A program made the position numbers and the translations under genes. A stretch of DNA of 45,161 nt from Lachnospiraceae bacterium (GTDB lineage Bacteria; Bacillota; Clostridia; Lachnospirales; Lachnospiraceae). The notes beneath the pieces are model-generated. The model had not been told where the DNA came from, ran no database searches, and was given only the letters and a program-made list of their open reading frames with translations. The DNA lies in NCBI GenBank assembly GCA_900753305.1, contig CAADYR010000139.1, positions 1 to 45,161 of the forward strand, read 5' to 3'. Shown here in pieces: positions 16,123 through 25,395 of the stretch (its first letter is position 1; every line of letters begins with the position of its first letter).

Positions 16123-18177
16123 ATGGTATTTGAACCAAAGACGTTGGACTATGAATTAAGTCCCTATACAGGACTTACAAGGCAGAGCTGGATAGAGGCA
16201 GGAGAGTATCTGTTAGAGGGTGTTTTTAATAATATTGCATCTTTTGACGATCCTGTAGTTATGCCACGAAAAGAAACAAAGGTAACATATCCGCACAGTG
16301 CTGATGCAATATGGGAATGGAAAGCTGAATATTTTGAAGGACTTGCAAGGTCTTTCTTTATTGCAGCACCTTTGATCGCAGATAATCCACAGCTTGTAAT
16401 TAATGGATATTCTATAAAAGATTATTACAAAACCCATGTATTAAGAGCGTGCACACCTTCAGATAAACTGTCAGTAGGAAGATATGAAGAACTTGTGGAA
16501 CTGACAGGCAAGGAAGACCCGTTTCGTGCCTTTCAACAGACAGTAGAAACCTGTGCACTGGTCATTTGTCTTTGGATCAGCAAGAAGCAGATATGGGATA
16601 CTTACACAAAAGAAGAAAAGGATCTGGTAGCTGATTTCCTTTACGGATATGCAAAGGGTAATACTGTACCACAGAACTGGCGGCTGTTCAATATGCTTGA
16701 CCTTGCCTTCTTATCAATGGAAGGATATCCGATTGATGAAGATATCATGAGGGAGCATGCACAGGCAATTGTAAATTATTATGCCGGAGATGGCTGGTAT
16801 CGTGATGGACATTCTTTTGATTACTATTCCTGTTGGGCTTTCAATGTGTATGCTCCTATCTGGAATCAGTGGTATGGCTATGAAAAGGAACCGTATCTGG
16901 CTTCAAAGTTTGAAGAATATTCCAATACTTTAATGAAGACCTATGCTGATTTCTTTGATGCAGATGGATTCACCAATATGTGGGGACGAAGCAACATTTA
17001 TCGTAATGCGGCAACAAGTGCCTTTGACGGTAATATGATATTGAAACACTGGGAGGCAGATCCGGGATTAGCCAGAAGAATTTCATCCGGTTCTCTGCTG
17101 CAGTTTCTTCAAAGAGAAGATTTTCTCTACAAAGGTGTACCAACATTAGGATTTTATGGGCAGTTCACACCACTTGTACAGGGGTATTCCTGTGCAGAAT
17201 CACCATTTTGGCTTGGTAAGGCATTCCTGTGCCTTCATTTACCGGAAGATCATCCATTCTGGACAGCAAAAGAAAATAATGGTACATGGGAGAAACTGAA
17301 AAAGAAGGAAGTAAAGGTTACGGCGCTTAATGGACCGGCATTGTGTTTCTCCAATCATGAAGCTAATGGTGAAACTATATTAAGAACAGGAAAAGTTGTT
17401 AAAAATCAGGGTGATGAGCATGGTATGTGGAATTATTCCAAACTGTGCTTTAACACGAAATATCCATGGGAAGCAGCTCCAGCTGAAGATGTGGAATCAC
17501 AGCAGTATGTACTGCATGATGTAACAACGGATACTTATGATAAGGCAAACGTAACATTCTGGAATGGACAAAAAGAGGATGTCTTATATAGAAGGCAGTT
17601 CTTCGGCTATAATCTCGGCACGGAATGCCATTGGATGCAGGCCATGAATCTGGCTGACTTTACGGTACCTTATGGAATTGTACGGGTTGATAAACTGAGA
17701 TTATTTAAAAAGCCAATTACTCTGACTCTGGGAGCTTATGGGTTCCCTGACAATGGTACCAGGATTGTTACAAAAGAGCAGGAATATGCTGGCGGTAAGG
17801 CTAAGGCAATTATTTTAAAAGGACAGGATGCTACTGGAAAACCAAGACAACTGGCTATGACGATCTATGATGGATGGGATGATATTGCCTATGTAGAAAG
17901 CTGTGGAACCAATCCGGATTCGGAACATTCCATTATTGTGTATGCCAAATTAGCCAGAAACAATCAGAATCATTATGAATCTTCCATTCTGATATCTCAG
18001 GTAATTACAAAAGAAAGTCAGGACGATTTTACAATGGATGAATTATTTCCAATAGAATCTGTTACATATACTGATCCACAGGGATTTGGGGGATATGGAC
18101 CTGTACAGGTCAAACTTAAAGATAGTAATTGTCGCAAAATAGATTTTGAGGCAATAGAGGGTCAACTTATGCTGTAG
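16123..18177 (+). CDS. DUF2264 domain-containing protein
   Basis: The 684-residue protein covers the whole DUF2264 length, with the family N-terminus (LTRQSWIEAGEYLLEGVFNN and a GLARSFFIAAPLI segment) and an all-helical toroid-like region to about residue 380. A beta-rich C-terminal part follows. No signal peptide is seen. AGGAGGG precedes the ATG. DUF2264 proteins are commonly encoded beside GH88/GH105 enzymes and are thought to act on uronate-containing oligosaccharides. A hydrolase role here is inferred from fold and neighbour. No transporter or regulator is adjacent. Confidence 0.82.
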   Translation: MVFEPKTLDYELSPYTGLTRQSWIEAGEYLLEGVFNNIASFDDPVVMPRKETKVTYPHSADAIWEWKAEYFEGLARSFFIAAPLIADNPQLVINGYSIKDYYKTHVLRACTPSDKLSVGRYEELVELTGKEDPFRAFQQTVETCALVICLWISKKQIWDTYTKEEKDLVADFLYGYAKGNTVPQNWRLFNMLDLAFLSMEGYPIDEDIMREHAQAIVNYYAGDGWYRDGHSFDYYSCWAFNVYAPIWNQWYGYEKEPYLASKFEEYSNTLMKTYADFFDADGFTNMWGRSNIYRNAATSAFDGNMILKHWEADPGLARRISSGSLLQFLQREDFLYKGVPTLGFYGQFTPLVQGYSCAESPFWLGKAFLCLHLPEDHPFWTAKENNGTWEKLKKKEVKVTALNGPALCFSNHEANGETILRTGKVVKNQGDEHGMWNYSKLCFNTKYPWEAAPAEDVESQQYVLHDVTTDTYDKANVTFWNGQKEDVLYRRQFFGYNLGTECHWMQAMNLADFTVPYGIVRVDKLRLFKKPITLTLGAYGFPDNGTRIVTKEQEYAGGKAKAIILKGQDATGKPRQLAMTIYDGWDDIAYVESCGTNPDSEHSIIVYAKLARNNQNHYESSILISQVITKESQDDFTMDELFPIESVTYTDPQGFGGYGPVQVKLKDSNCRKIDFEAIEGQLML

Positions 18178-18263
18178 TCTAAAGTTTAGATTATATTATG
18201 TATAAATTTAACAAATCAGCACGTTATTTATTTTTATTTATAGAAAATTTATACGAATATATG

Positions 18264-18292
18264 TTGAAAATCTTTGTATCATATCATATAAT
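18264..18292 (+). promoter_or_regulatory. Sigma-A-type promoter
   Basis: TTGAAA (18264-18269), 17 bp, TATAAT (18287-18292), 48 bp before the gene at 18341 and preceded by an AT-rich stretch that may act as an UP element. Confidence 0.75.
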
Positions 18293-18340
18293 AATTGTGT
18301 AAAGTAAACATAAAAAGTTTGTTTTAAAGGGGAATTTTAT

Positions 18341-18859
18341 ATGATTTGCAAAGAAAACAGTAAGGAAATAACAGTTAGAAAAGCTGTAATGACCAAACCG
18401 AGGGGGGAATCGGTTAATACTGTTCTGATGCAGTTGATGATTGTGGGGGCAAGTATCTATGCATCAGGGATGATTCTTGGCAACCTGACGGCAGCGGGGA
18501 ATGTAGTATTGCTGCTGTTGGGATTTGCTATACTTGCATGTAGTGTCAGGTGGATGATAGAGGAGTATGTAATCCTGCCATCTGATCAGAAGGTTATAGA
18601 CAGTACGGTGGAATATTCAAGAAGAGTGCATAGTGTAAGTAATGATGAACTGATCCGTTATTTTATGATCGATACATGTCCACAGGTAAAGAGAATTTAT
18701 CTCAAGGATGATAATACAGTGTGTTTAGAAGGAAAGCATTCCCTGCATTTTGTTGAATTCTATGCAGAGGGAGCAGCTATTTCTTCTGAAAAGAAAGATT
18801 ATAGGGCGGATAAAGAAGCCAATGCTATCATGAAATTTCTTGTAGCAGAACAGAATTAA
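18341..18859 (+). CDS. Hypothetical membrane protein with cytoplasmic C-terminal domain
   Basis: I do not recognise the family. The 172-residue protein has two adjacent hydrophobic segments at about 30-48 and 50-70 (a hairpin with a GNLTAAGN turn). A roughly 100-residue soluble, mixed alpha/beta domain follows, which should face the cytoplasm. The ribosome site is AAAGGGG. It has its own promoter and terminator and is therefore monocistronic. The N-terminal 25 residues are basic. It could be a small PH-like or YcxB-like membrane protein, but this is a guess. Confidence 0.65.
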   Translation: MICKENSKEITVRKAVMTKPRGESVNTVLMQLMIVGASIYASGMILGNLTAAGNVVLLLLGFAILACSVRWMIEEYVILPSDQKVIDSTVEYSRRVHSVSNDELIRYFMIDTCPQVKRIYLKDDNTVCLEGKHSLHFVEFYAEGAAISSEKKDYRADKEANAIMKFLVAEQN

Positions 18860-18865
18860 AAATAA

Positions 18866-18897
18866 AAGGAATTGACATTTGTGTCAATTCCTTTTTT
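18866..18897. terminator. Terminator shared by the hypothetical membrane protein gene and tRNA-Pro
   Basis: AAGGAATTGACA (18866-18877) pairs with TGTCAATTCCTT (18882-18893); a T-run follows on the plus strand and AT-rich sequence on the minus strand. It lies between two convergent genes and can serve both. Confidence 0.85.
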
Positions 18898-18899
18898 AG

Positions 18900-18973
18900 T
18901 CGATGCGACAAGATTTGAACTTGCGACCTCTGCGTCCCGAACGCAGCGCTCTACCAAGCTGAGCCACGCATCG
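18900..18973 (-). tRNA. tRNA-Pro (anticodon CGG)
   Basis: The complementary strand folds as a complete 74-nt cloverleaf. The acceptor stem CGATGCG pairs with CGCATCG and the discriminator is A. The D arm is GCTC/GAGC, the anticodon arm CTGCG-TTCGGGA-CGCAG, and the T arm GCAAG-TTCAAAT-CTTGT. The anticodon is CGG, reading CCG. C1-G72 agrees with proline tRNAs. CCA is not encoded. Confidence 0.93.
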
Positions 18974-19112
18974 ATAGCTGTTTTACCAGTGCTTTCTCTA
19001 TTATACTGTTTTTTTCCTTTTTTTCAAGCGGTTTTTCTAAAAAAGTATTGAAAAGTTATAGAAATTTAATAAAATGGAGATAAAACAATAACAGGAAGGC
19101 GTGGCAGCTAAA

Positions 19113-20396
19113 ATGAAGATAGGCAGTGGAAAATTAACGAGTGCATATATCAGGCACAAGGTAGATCATAACAGCAGGAGATTGGGAACTGTAATCAAGT
19201 GGATTGTATTTTCCATTGTTTCAGGTATTATTGTTGGACTGGTTGGTACCGCCTTTTATTTTGCAATGGATTGGGTTACTGCCACAAGGCTGGCACATCC
19301 CAAGATTATTTATTTACTCCCATGGGGAGGTATGACAATTGTGGGACTGTATAAGTTGCTGCATGATGAGAAAGATACGGGAACGAATCTGGTTCTGTCG
19401 GCAATTTCTGCCGGAGAGAGTGTTCCGCTTCGTATGGCACCGCTTATTTTTGCTTCTACACTGATCACACATCTTTTTGGTGGTTCTGCGGGGCGTGAAG
19501 GTGCAGCATTGCAGTTAGGTGGAAGTCTGGGAAATACATTGGGTAGATTGTTCCGGTTTGATCAGAAGGATCAGCATGTAATGATCATGTGTGGTATGAG
19601 CGCAGCATTTTCTGCGTTGTTTGGAACACCTATGGCAGCAGCTATTTTTTCGATGGAAGTTGTAACAGTAGGTATCATGCATTATTCTGCTCTGGTGCCT
19701 TGTGTGGTATCATCACTGGTGGCGCATGAGATCGCAGTAGCATTTGGAGCAACTGCAGAAATGTTCAATATTGGTGAAATTCCAGTGTTTACATTGCAAT
19801 CAGCAGTAATTCTGACACTTTTGTCAGCTATGTGTGCTGTAATCAGTATCCTGTTCTGTATTATGCTTCACCGTGCAGAATGGATGTACCGTAAATTATT
19901 TCAGAATCCTTATCTGAGGGCAGCAGCAGGCGGTGTCATTATCATCGTACTGACATTGCTGGTAGGAAATCAGACCTATAATGGTACGGGTGTATCTGTT
20001 ATTGCAAGTTGTATGCAGGGACAGGTTCGACCAGAGACTTTTTTTATGAAGATGTTATTTACAGCATTGACTCTGGGGGCTGGCTATAAGGGTGGTGAGA
20101 TTGTTCCATCTTTCTTTATTGGTGCATCTTTTGGCTGTCTGTTCGGTAATCTGGTCGGTTTTTCTCCCGCTATGTGTGCAGCAGTTGGTATGACCTCTGT
20201 ATTTTGCGGTGTAACAAACTGTCCTATTACTTCTTTACTTATCAGCTTTGAATTATTTGGTTATGGTGGAATGCCATATTTTCTGCTTGCAGTAGCATTT
20301 AGCTATATGTTATCCGGTTACACGGGATTGTACCGCAGCCAGAAAATCGTATATTCCAAGTTTAAGACCAATTATATCAATAAACAGACTCATTGA
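19113..20396 (+). CDS. ClC-family chloride channel/transporter
   Basis: A 427-residue polytopic membrane protein with about ten to twelve helices. GGSAGREGAALQLGGSLG is the second ClC selectivity motif and GYKGGEIVPSFFIGASFG the third. No CBS domains are present. The start is uncertain: GTG at 19101 is only 1 base from AGGAAGG (19093-19099), while ATG at 19113 is 13 bases away. Bacterial ClC proteins exchange chloride or fluoride for protons. Loss of the usual Pro in GREGP (here GREGA) and fluoride specificity cannot be judged further from sequence. Confidence 0.9.
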   Translation: MKIGSGKLTSAYIRHKVDHNSRRLGTVIKWIVFSIVSGIIVGLVGTAFYFAMDWVTATRLAHPKIIYLLPWGGMTIVGLYKLLHDEKDTGTNLVLSAISAGESVPLRMAPLIFASTLITHLFGGSAGREGAALQLGGSLGNTLGRLFRFDQKDQHVMIMCGMSAAFSALFGTPMAAAIFSMEVVTVGIMHYSALVPCVVSSLVAHEIAVAFGATAEMFNIGEIPVFTLQSAVILTLLSAMCAVISILFCIMLHRAEWMYRKLFQNPYLRAAAGGVIIIVLTLLVGNQTYNGTGVSVIASCMQGQVRPETFFMKMLFTALTLGAGYKGGEIVPSFFIGASFGCLFGNLVGFSPAMCAAVGMTSVFCGVTNCPITSLLISFELFGYGGMPYFLLAVAFSYMLSGYTGLYRSQKIVYSKFKTNYINKQTH

Positions 20397-21722
20397 TCAG
20401 GAAAAGGCAATTTCATGGAGCAGAGAAGCTGCTGTATGAAATTCTTCAGTAGGAACTTCACAACAGGACAGAGCAATATGGGCATACTCCTTTGTCTCTT
20501 TTGGAGAGGCAAAGACGAGGATGCCTTTTTTGACGGCACGTTCCTTTAATTCCTGATTAGAAAGATTGCTTTTGATACGAAGATGAACGAGTGTAACAGA
20601 TTCTCCCATATATATCTCAGCCTGATCTTTGAAGGTTTGTTCCAGTTCAGTAGCAAGTGCTTTGGCTTTACCGGCATAGAGACGTTTGAGCTTACGTATC
20701 TGACTTTCCAGATGACCATCCCGGAGAAACTGGCATAGTGCCAGTTGTTCGACTTTGGAAGCTGTCTGATTATAAAGGGCTTTTTTGTGTTGATACAGAG
20801 GCAGCAGTTCATCCGGTAAAATCATGAAACTCAGTCTGATAGAGGGCAGCAACAGTTTGGAAAAAGTACTCAGATATACTACGTTTTCACCGCCTGCAAG
20901 TCCCTGCAGGCAAGGGCGAGGCTTACTGAAATACCGGAATTCATTGTTATAGTCGTCCTCTATGATAAGTCTGTTATGGGAAACAGCATCCCGAAGGAGA
21001 GAAAGACGTTTCTCCATGGGCATAACATCACCTAGAGATGTCATATTGGAAGGAGTCATGTAGAGTATGTCTGCATGTTCTTTATCCTGAGTTACCTGAA
21101 ATCCGTAATCCTCGAAAATAACTGTACCCTGCGCAAATTTGGAATCCTGAAAGGCAACAGACTGCTTATCTTTGATCAAAGGACATAGTATATTGAGCAG
21201 ACTTTGGGATCCTGCTCCAATTATAATATTATCAGGTGTACATACCGCATTTCTTTTGCCGATCACATAATTACAGATTGTTTCACGAAGTTCCCATTCA
21301 CCCTGGGGTTCTCCATAGGTCAGAAGCCGTTTATCCTGTCTGAGAGCACTTTTGATATATCTTCTCCACAGATTAAAGTCAAAGCTATCCGCATCGGCGT
21401 TGTTGGATGTGAAATTGTAGAGGATTTCGGGTGTGGAATTGTGGATATTGTCACGATTTTTTGATGACACTGTGGATGAAACAACCGGACGCTTGGTTAC
21501 ATAGTAACCGCTTTGCGGTCTGGATATAATATAACCGTCTGCAGCAAGGCATAAATAGGCAGTTTCTATTGTCGTGCGGCTTAGTCCGAGTTGCTGTGCA
21601 CAGCGACGAATAGAAGGCATCTTAGTATTTTCCGGTAATTTTCTGGTGAGGATCAGTTCTTTATAATAATCATACACCTGTAGATAACGGGTGGATTTTG
21701 ATGATTGCAGGTCAAGATTCAT
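20397..21722 (-). CDS. MocR-type GntR/aminotransferase-fold transcriptional regulator
   Basis: A 441-residue regulator. The ATG at 21722 has AAAAGGAG upstream; an extension to 21776 is open but unlikely. Residues 1-75 form a GntR winged helix (MPSIRRCAQQLGLSRTTIET). Residues 105-440 form a fold-type I aminotransferase domain including IIEDDYNNEFRY and the PLP-lysine segment YLSTFSKLLLPSIRLSF. PLP or an amino compound is the expected effector. It is divergent from an ABC exporter pair, the likely target along with itself. Confidence 0.9.
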   Translation of the reverse strand: MNLDLQSSKSTRYLQVYDYYKELILTRKLPENTKMPSIRRCAQQLGLSRTTIETAYLCLAADGYIISRPQSGYYVTKRPVVSSTVSSKNRDNIHNSTPEILYNFTSNNADADSFDFNLWRRYIKSALRQDKRLLTYGEPQGEWELRETICNYVIGKRNAVCTPDNIIIGAGSQSLLNILCPLIKDKQSVAFQDSKFAQGTVIFEDYGFQVTQDKEHADILYMTPSNMTSLGDVMPMEKRLSLLRDAVSHNRLIIEDDYNNEFRYFSKPRPCLQGLAGGENVVYLSTFSKLLLPSIRLSFMILPDELLPLYQHKKALYNQTASKVEQLALCQFLRDGHLESQIRKLKRLYAGKAKALATELEQTFKDQAEIYMGESVTLVHLRIKSNLSNQELKERAVKKGILVFASPKETKEYAHIALSCCEVPTEEFHTAASLLHEIAFS

Positions 21723-21770
21723 GGCGACTCCTTTTGTCTTTTTTTTCAGCGTAGCATGCATAAGAAAACA

Positions 21771-21810
21771 TTGCAAGATAGTTTTGCTTTTTGCAAAATT
21801 GTGATATGAT
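21771..21810. promoter_or_regulatory. Direct repeats and promoter between mocR-like gene and ABC exporter genes
   Basis: TTGCAAGAT (21771-21779) and TTGCAAAAT (21791-21799) form direct repeats exactly 20 bp apart, with a third TTTTGC between. They overlap the presumed -35 region of a promoter whose -10 is TATGAT (21805-21810). MocR regulators usually bind direct repeats about two helical turns apart, so this is a good operator candidate. Confidence 0.5.
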
Positions 21811-21854
21811 AAAAAACGATTATGGGTATTTTTATACCAGAAATGAGGAATTCG

Positions 21855-23597
21855 ATGAAAAGTCTGTTAAAGTATTTAAAGGACTATAAGAAAGAAAGTT
21901 TCCTGGCACCTTTATTTAAGATGTTGGAAGCATCTTTCGAATTATTTGTGCCATTGGTTATGGCAGCCATTATCGATACCGGTATTGCCAATAACGACAG
22001 AGGGTATATTTTCAGAATGGGTGGTGTATTAGTTGCACTGGGACTGATCGGTCTGGCTTGTTCTGCAACGGCACAGTATTTCAGTGCCAGGGCGGCTGTT
22101 GGTTTTGCAACAAAACTCAGACACGCATTATTTTCCCATATACAGAGCCTATCTTATACAGAGCTGGATACATTGGGAACCAATACACTGATCACCAGAA
22201 TGACCAGTGATGTTAATCAGCTTCAGTCAGGCGTTAATCTGACACTGCGTCTGTTGCTGCGTTCTCCGTTCATTGTATTTGGTGCGATGATCATGGCATT
22301 TACAGTAGATGTGAAAGCAGCACTTATATTTGTTGTAGCAATTCCACTTCTTTCTATTGTAGTATTTGGGATCATGATCGTGAGTCTGCCTCTTTACAAG
22401 AAGGTACAGGCTGCTCTGGATAAAGTACTGGGCAGAACAAGAGAAAATCTTGCAGGAGCCAGAGTAATCAGAGCATTTTGTAAAGAAGATCAGGAAATAG
22501 AGGCTTTTTCAGAAGAGAATGAGGCACTTCTGGATATTCAGGTCTTTGTTGGTAAGATATCTGCAGCAATGAATCCGCTTACTTACATTATTGTAAATGT
22601 GGCATTGGTAGTACTGCTCTGGACAGGTGCCATTCGAGTAGACAGTGGCATTATTACACAGGGTGCAGTTGTAGCACTGGTTAACTACATGTCACAGATT
22701 CTTGTGGAATTGATCAAGCTTGCCAATCTGATCATCCAGATCACGAAAGCACTCGCATGTGCAAAGCGTATTGAGAGTATTTTTGAGGTAGAGAATTCAC
22801 AGCAGATCGAGGCGCTTACACAGCAGGTAAATACAAAAAATACAGAGGATGTAATTCGATTTGATCATGTGGGACTGACCTATCAGGGTGGCGGCGATGA
22901 GTCATTGACAGATATTGATTTCACAGTGAAGAGAGGACAGACCATCGGTATTATCGGAGGTACAGGTTCCGGTAAGACTTCTGTTGTCAATCTGATCCCA
23001 AGATTATATGATGCAACGAGAGGAACGGTTCTGGTAGATGGACAGGATGTCAAGACATATGATCCGGATACACTTCGTTCCAAGGTAGGTATTGTACCGC
23101 AGAAGGCAGTTCTGTTTAAAGGAACGATTCGTGAGAATTTACTCTGGGGTAATGAGAATGCCACAGAAGAACAACTGGAAAAGGCATTGGAAATTTCCCA
23201 GGCAAAGGAATTTGTAGATACAAAGGAAGGCAGACTGGATTTTATGATCGCCCAGGGCGGTAAGAATCTTTCCGGTGGTCAGAAACAGAGAATGACAATT
23301 GCAAGAGCAGTAGTCAGAGAACCTGAAATACTGATCCTGGACGACAGTGCATCTGCACTTGACTTTGCTACAGATGCAAAATTAAGACATGCAATCCGTG
23401 AAATGGGAAATGACATGACTGTCATTATTGTATCTCAGAGATCATCTTCCATTCAGTATGCAGATCAGATTATTGTACTGGATGATGGTAAGATGGTGGG
23501 TATTGGCACACATGAATCATTGCTGGCAGATAATGAGGTATATCAGGAAATTTACTATTCTCAGTTCCCAAAGGAGGCAGCAGGCAATGAAAAATAA
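21855..23597 (+). CDS. ABC exporter subunit with degenerate ATP site (heterodimer partner A)
   Basis: A 580-residue half transporter: six membrane helices (residues 1-310) and an ATPase domain (340-580). The start at ATG 21855 has GAGG upstream; 21822 lacks a ribosome site. Walker A is GGTGSGKT and the signature LSGGQKQR is intact. Walker B is followed by Asp in place of the catalytic Glu (ILILDDSASALD). In TM287/288 and BmrCD-type heterodimers one subunit carries this change. It overlaps the next gene by 11 bp. The substrate, possibly a drug or peptide, is unknown. Confidence 0.92.
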   Translation: MKSLLKYLKDYKKESFLAPLFKMLEASFELFVPLVMAAIIDTGIANNDRGYIFRMGGVLVALGLIGLACSATAQYFSARAAVGFATKLRHALFSHIQSLSYTELDTLGTNTLITRMTSDVNQLQSGVNLTLRLLLRSPFIVFGAMIMAFTVDVKAALIFVVAIPLLSIVVFGIMIVSLPLYKKVQAALDKVLGRTRENLAGARVIRAFCKEDQEIEAFSEENEALLDIQVFVGKISAAMNPLTYIIVNVALVVLLWTGAIRVDSGIITQGAVVALVNYMSQILVELIKLANLIIQITKALACAKRIESIFEVENSQQIEALTQQVNTKNTEDVIRFDHVGLTYQGGGDESLTDIDFTVKRGQTIGIIGGTGSGKTSVVNLIPRLYDATRGTVLVDGQDVKTYDPDTLRSKVGIVPQKAVLFKGTIRENLLWGNENATEEQLEKALEISQAKEFVDTKEGRLDFMIAQGGKNLSGGQKQRMTIARAVVREPEILILDDSASALDFATDAKLRHAIREMGNDMTVIIVSQRSSSIQYADQIIVLDDGKMVGIGTHESLLADNEVYQEIYYSQFPKEAAGNEK

Positions 23598-25326
23598 TAA
23601 GACGATTGTCAAGAAGGTCCTGGACCATATTGGAAAATATAAGATATTTCTGCTGTTATCTATTATTCTGGCAGCAATATCCGTAGCACTTACATTATAT
23701 ATTCCGATTCTTACCGGTAATGCCGTAGACTGTATTGCAGGACCGGGAGCAGTAGATTTTGCAGGAATTCTGATTATTCTCAGAAAAATGGTCATTATTA
23801 TCCTGTTAACTGCAATTGTGCAGTGGCTTATGAATGCCTGCAATAATAAAATTGCATATCAGGTAGTACGTGATGTACGTGACGAAGCATTTCGTAAATT
23901 AGAGATCCTTCCCTTAAAATATATCGACAGTCATGCACATGGTGATATCGTAAGCCGTATCATAGCAGATGTTGACCAGTTTTCTGATGGTCTGTTAATG
24001 GGATTTACACAGTTATTTACAGGTGTGATCACAATTATCGGCACATTGCTTTTTATGTTGTCGATTAATGTCACTACAACATTAATGGTAGTAGTTCTGA
24101 CACCATTGTCATTTTTTATAGCCAATTTCATTGCAAAGAGAACTTTTAAAATGTCCAAGCTCCAGTCAGAAACAAGGGGTGAGCAGACAGCGCTGATCGA
24201 TGAAATGATTGGAAATGAGAAGGTTGTAAAAGCATTTGGCAGAGAAGATAAAGTTACAGAACAGTTTGATGAAGTAAATGACAGATTGGAAAAAGCAAGT
24301 GTGAAGGCTATTTTCTTCTCTTCTTTGACAAATCCATGTACTCGTTTTGTAAACAGTCTGGTATATGCGGGAGTTGGTATTGTTGGTGCTTTTCTGGCAA
24401 TAAAGGGAAAAATCAGTGTAGGTCAGCTTTCAAGTTTCCTAAGCTATGCAAATCAGTATACCAAGCCTTTTAATGAAATATCAGGGGTTGTAACTGAATT
24501 ACAGAATGCCATTGCATGTGCAGGCAGAATTTTTGAATTTATTGAAGAGGAACCACAGATTCCGGATGCACAGGATGCTGTGGTGCTGACACAGCCAAAG
24601 GGTGAGATTGATATTAATGATGTTGCCTTTTCCTATACAGAAGATCAGAAACTTATCACGGATCTGAATCTTCATGTTAAACCGGGTCAGAGAGTTGCAA
24701 TTGTAGGACCTACAGGTTGTGGTAAGACAACAGTTATTAATCTGCTGATGCGTTTCTATGATGTAAATAAGGGCAGTATAAGGGTAGATGGTGTAGATAT
24801 CAGAAATATGACCAGAGAGAGCCTGAGAAAGGGCTATGGTATGGTATTACAGGAAACCTGGCTTAAGTCCGGTACGATCAAAGAGAATATTATCATGGGT
24901 AAACCGGACGCAACAATGGATGAAATCATTGCGGCTGCAAAGGCATCCCATGCACACAGCTTTATTAAGCGTCTCCCACAGGGTTATGATACCGTGATCA
25001 CAGAGGACGGAGGCAGTCTCTCACAGGGACAGAAACAGCTTCTATGTATTACCAGAGTTATGTTGTGTCTGCCGCCTATGCTGATTCTGGACGAAGCTAC
25101 TTCTTCTATTGATACCAGAACAGAAATTAAGATCCAGAAGGCGTTTGCCACATTGATGGAAGGCAGAACAAGTTTTATTGTAGCACACAGACTCTCTACA
25201 ATTCGTGAAGCAGATATTATCCTGGTTATGAAAGATGGTAATATCATTGAACAGGGAAATCACGAAACACTCCTTGCTAAGGGCGGTTTCTACGCAAATC
25301 TGTATCAGAGTCAGTTCAGTATGTGA
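23587..25326 (+). CDS. ABC exporter subunit with catalytic Walker B (heterodimer partner B)
   Basis: A 579-residue half transporter. The start ATG at 23587 has AAAGGAGG upstream and overlaps the first subunit. It has six membrane helices, Walker A GPTGCGKT and a canonical Walker B with Glu (LILDEATSSID). Its signature is LSQGQKQL, altered at the third position. The altered signature completes the degenerate site formed with partner A's Walker motifs, the same asymmetry as in TM287/288. This supports an obligate heterodimer. The MocR-type regulator upstream is the probable controller. Confidence 0.92.
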   Translation: MKNNKTIVKKVLDHIGKYKIFLLLSIILAAISVALTLYIPILTGNAVDCIAGPGAVDFAGILIILRKMVIIILLTAIVQWLMNACNNKIAYQVVRDVRDEAFRKLEILPLKYIDSHAHGDIVSRIIADVDQFSDGLLMGFTQLFTGVITIIGTLLFMLSINVTTTLMVVVLTPLSFFIANFIAKRTFKMSKLQSETRGEQTALIDEMIGNEKVVKAFGREDKVTEQFDEVNDRLEKASVKAIFFSSLTNPCTRFVNSLVYAGVGIVGAFLAIKGKISVGQLSSFLSYANQYTKPFNEISGVVTELQNAIACAGRIFEFIEEEPQIPDAQDAVVLTQPKGEIDINDVAFSYTEDQKLITDLNLHVKPGQRVAIVGPTGCGKTTVINLLMRFYDVNKGSIRVDGVDIRNMTRESLRKGYGMVLQETWLKSGTIKENIIMGKPDATMDEIIAAAKASHAHSFIKRLPQGYDTVITEDGGSLSQGQKQLLCITRVMLCLPPMLILDEATSSIDTRTEIKIQKAFATLMEGRTSFIVAHRLSTIREADIILVMKDGNIIEQGNHETLLAKGGFYANLYQSQFSM

Positions 25327-25395
25327 TGAATCTGGCATATAAAAACAGGTTGTACATAAAATAGACAATAAACAATAGTAAAGGAGATACGAAAC

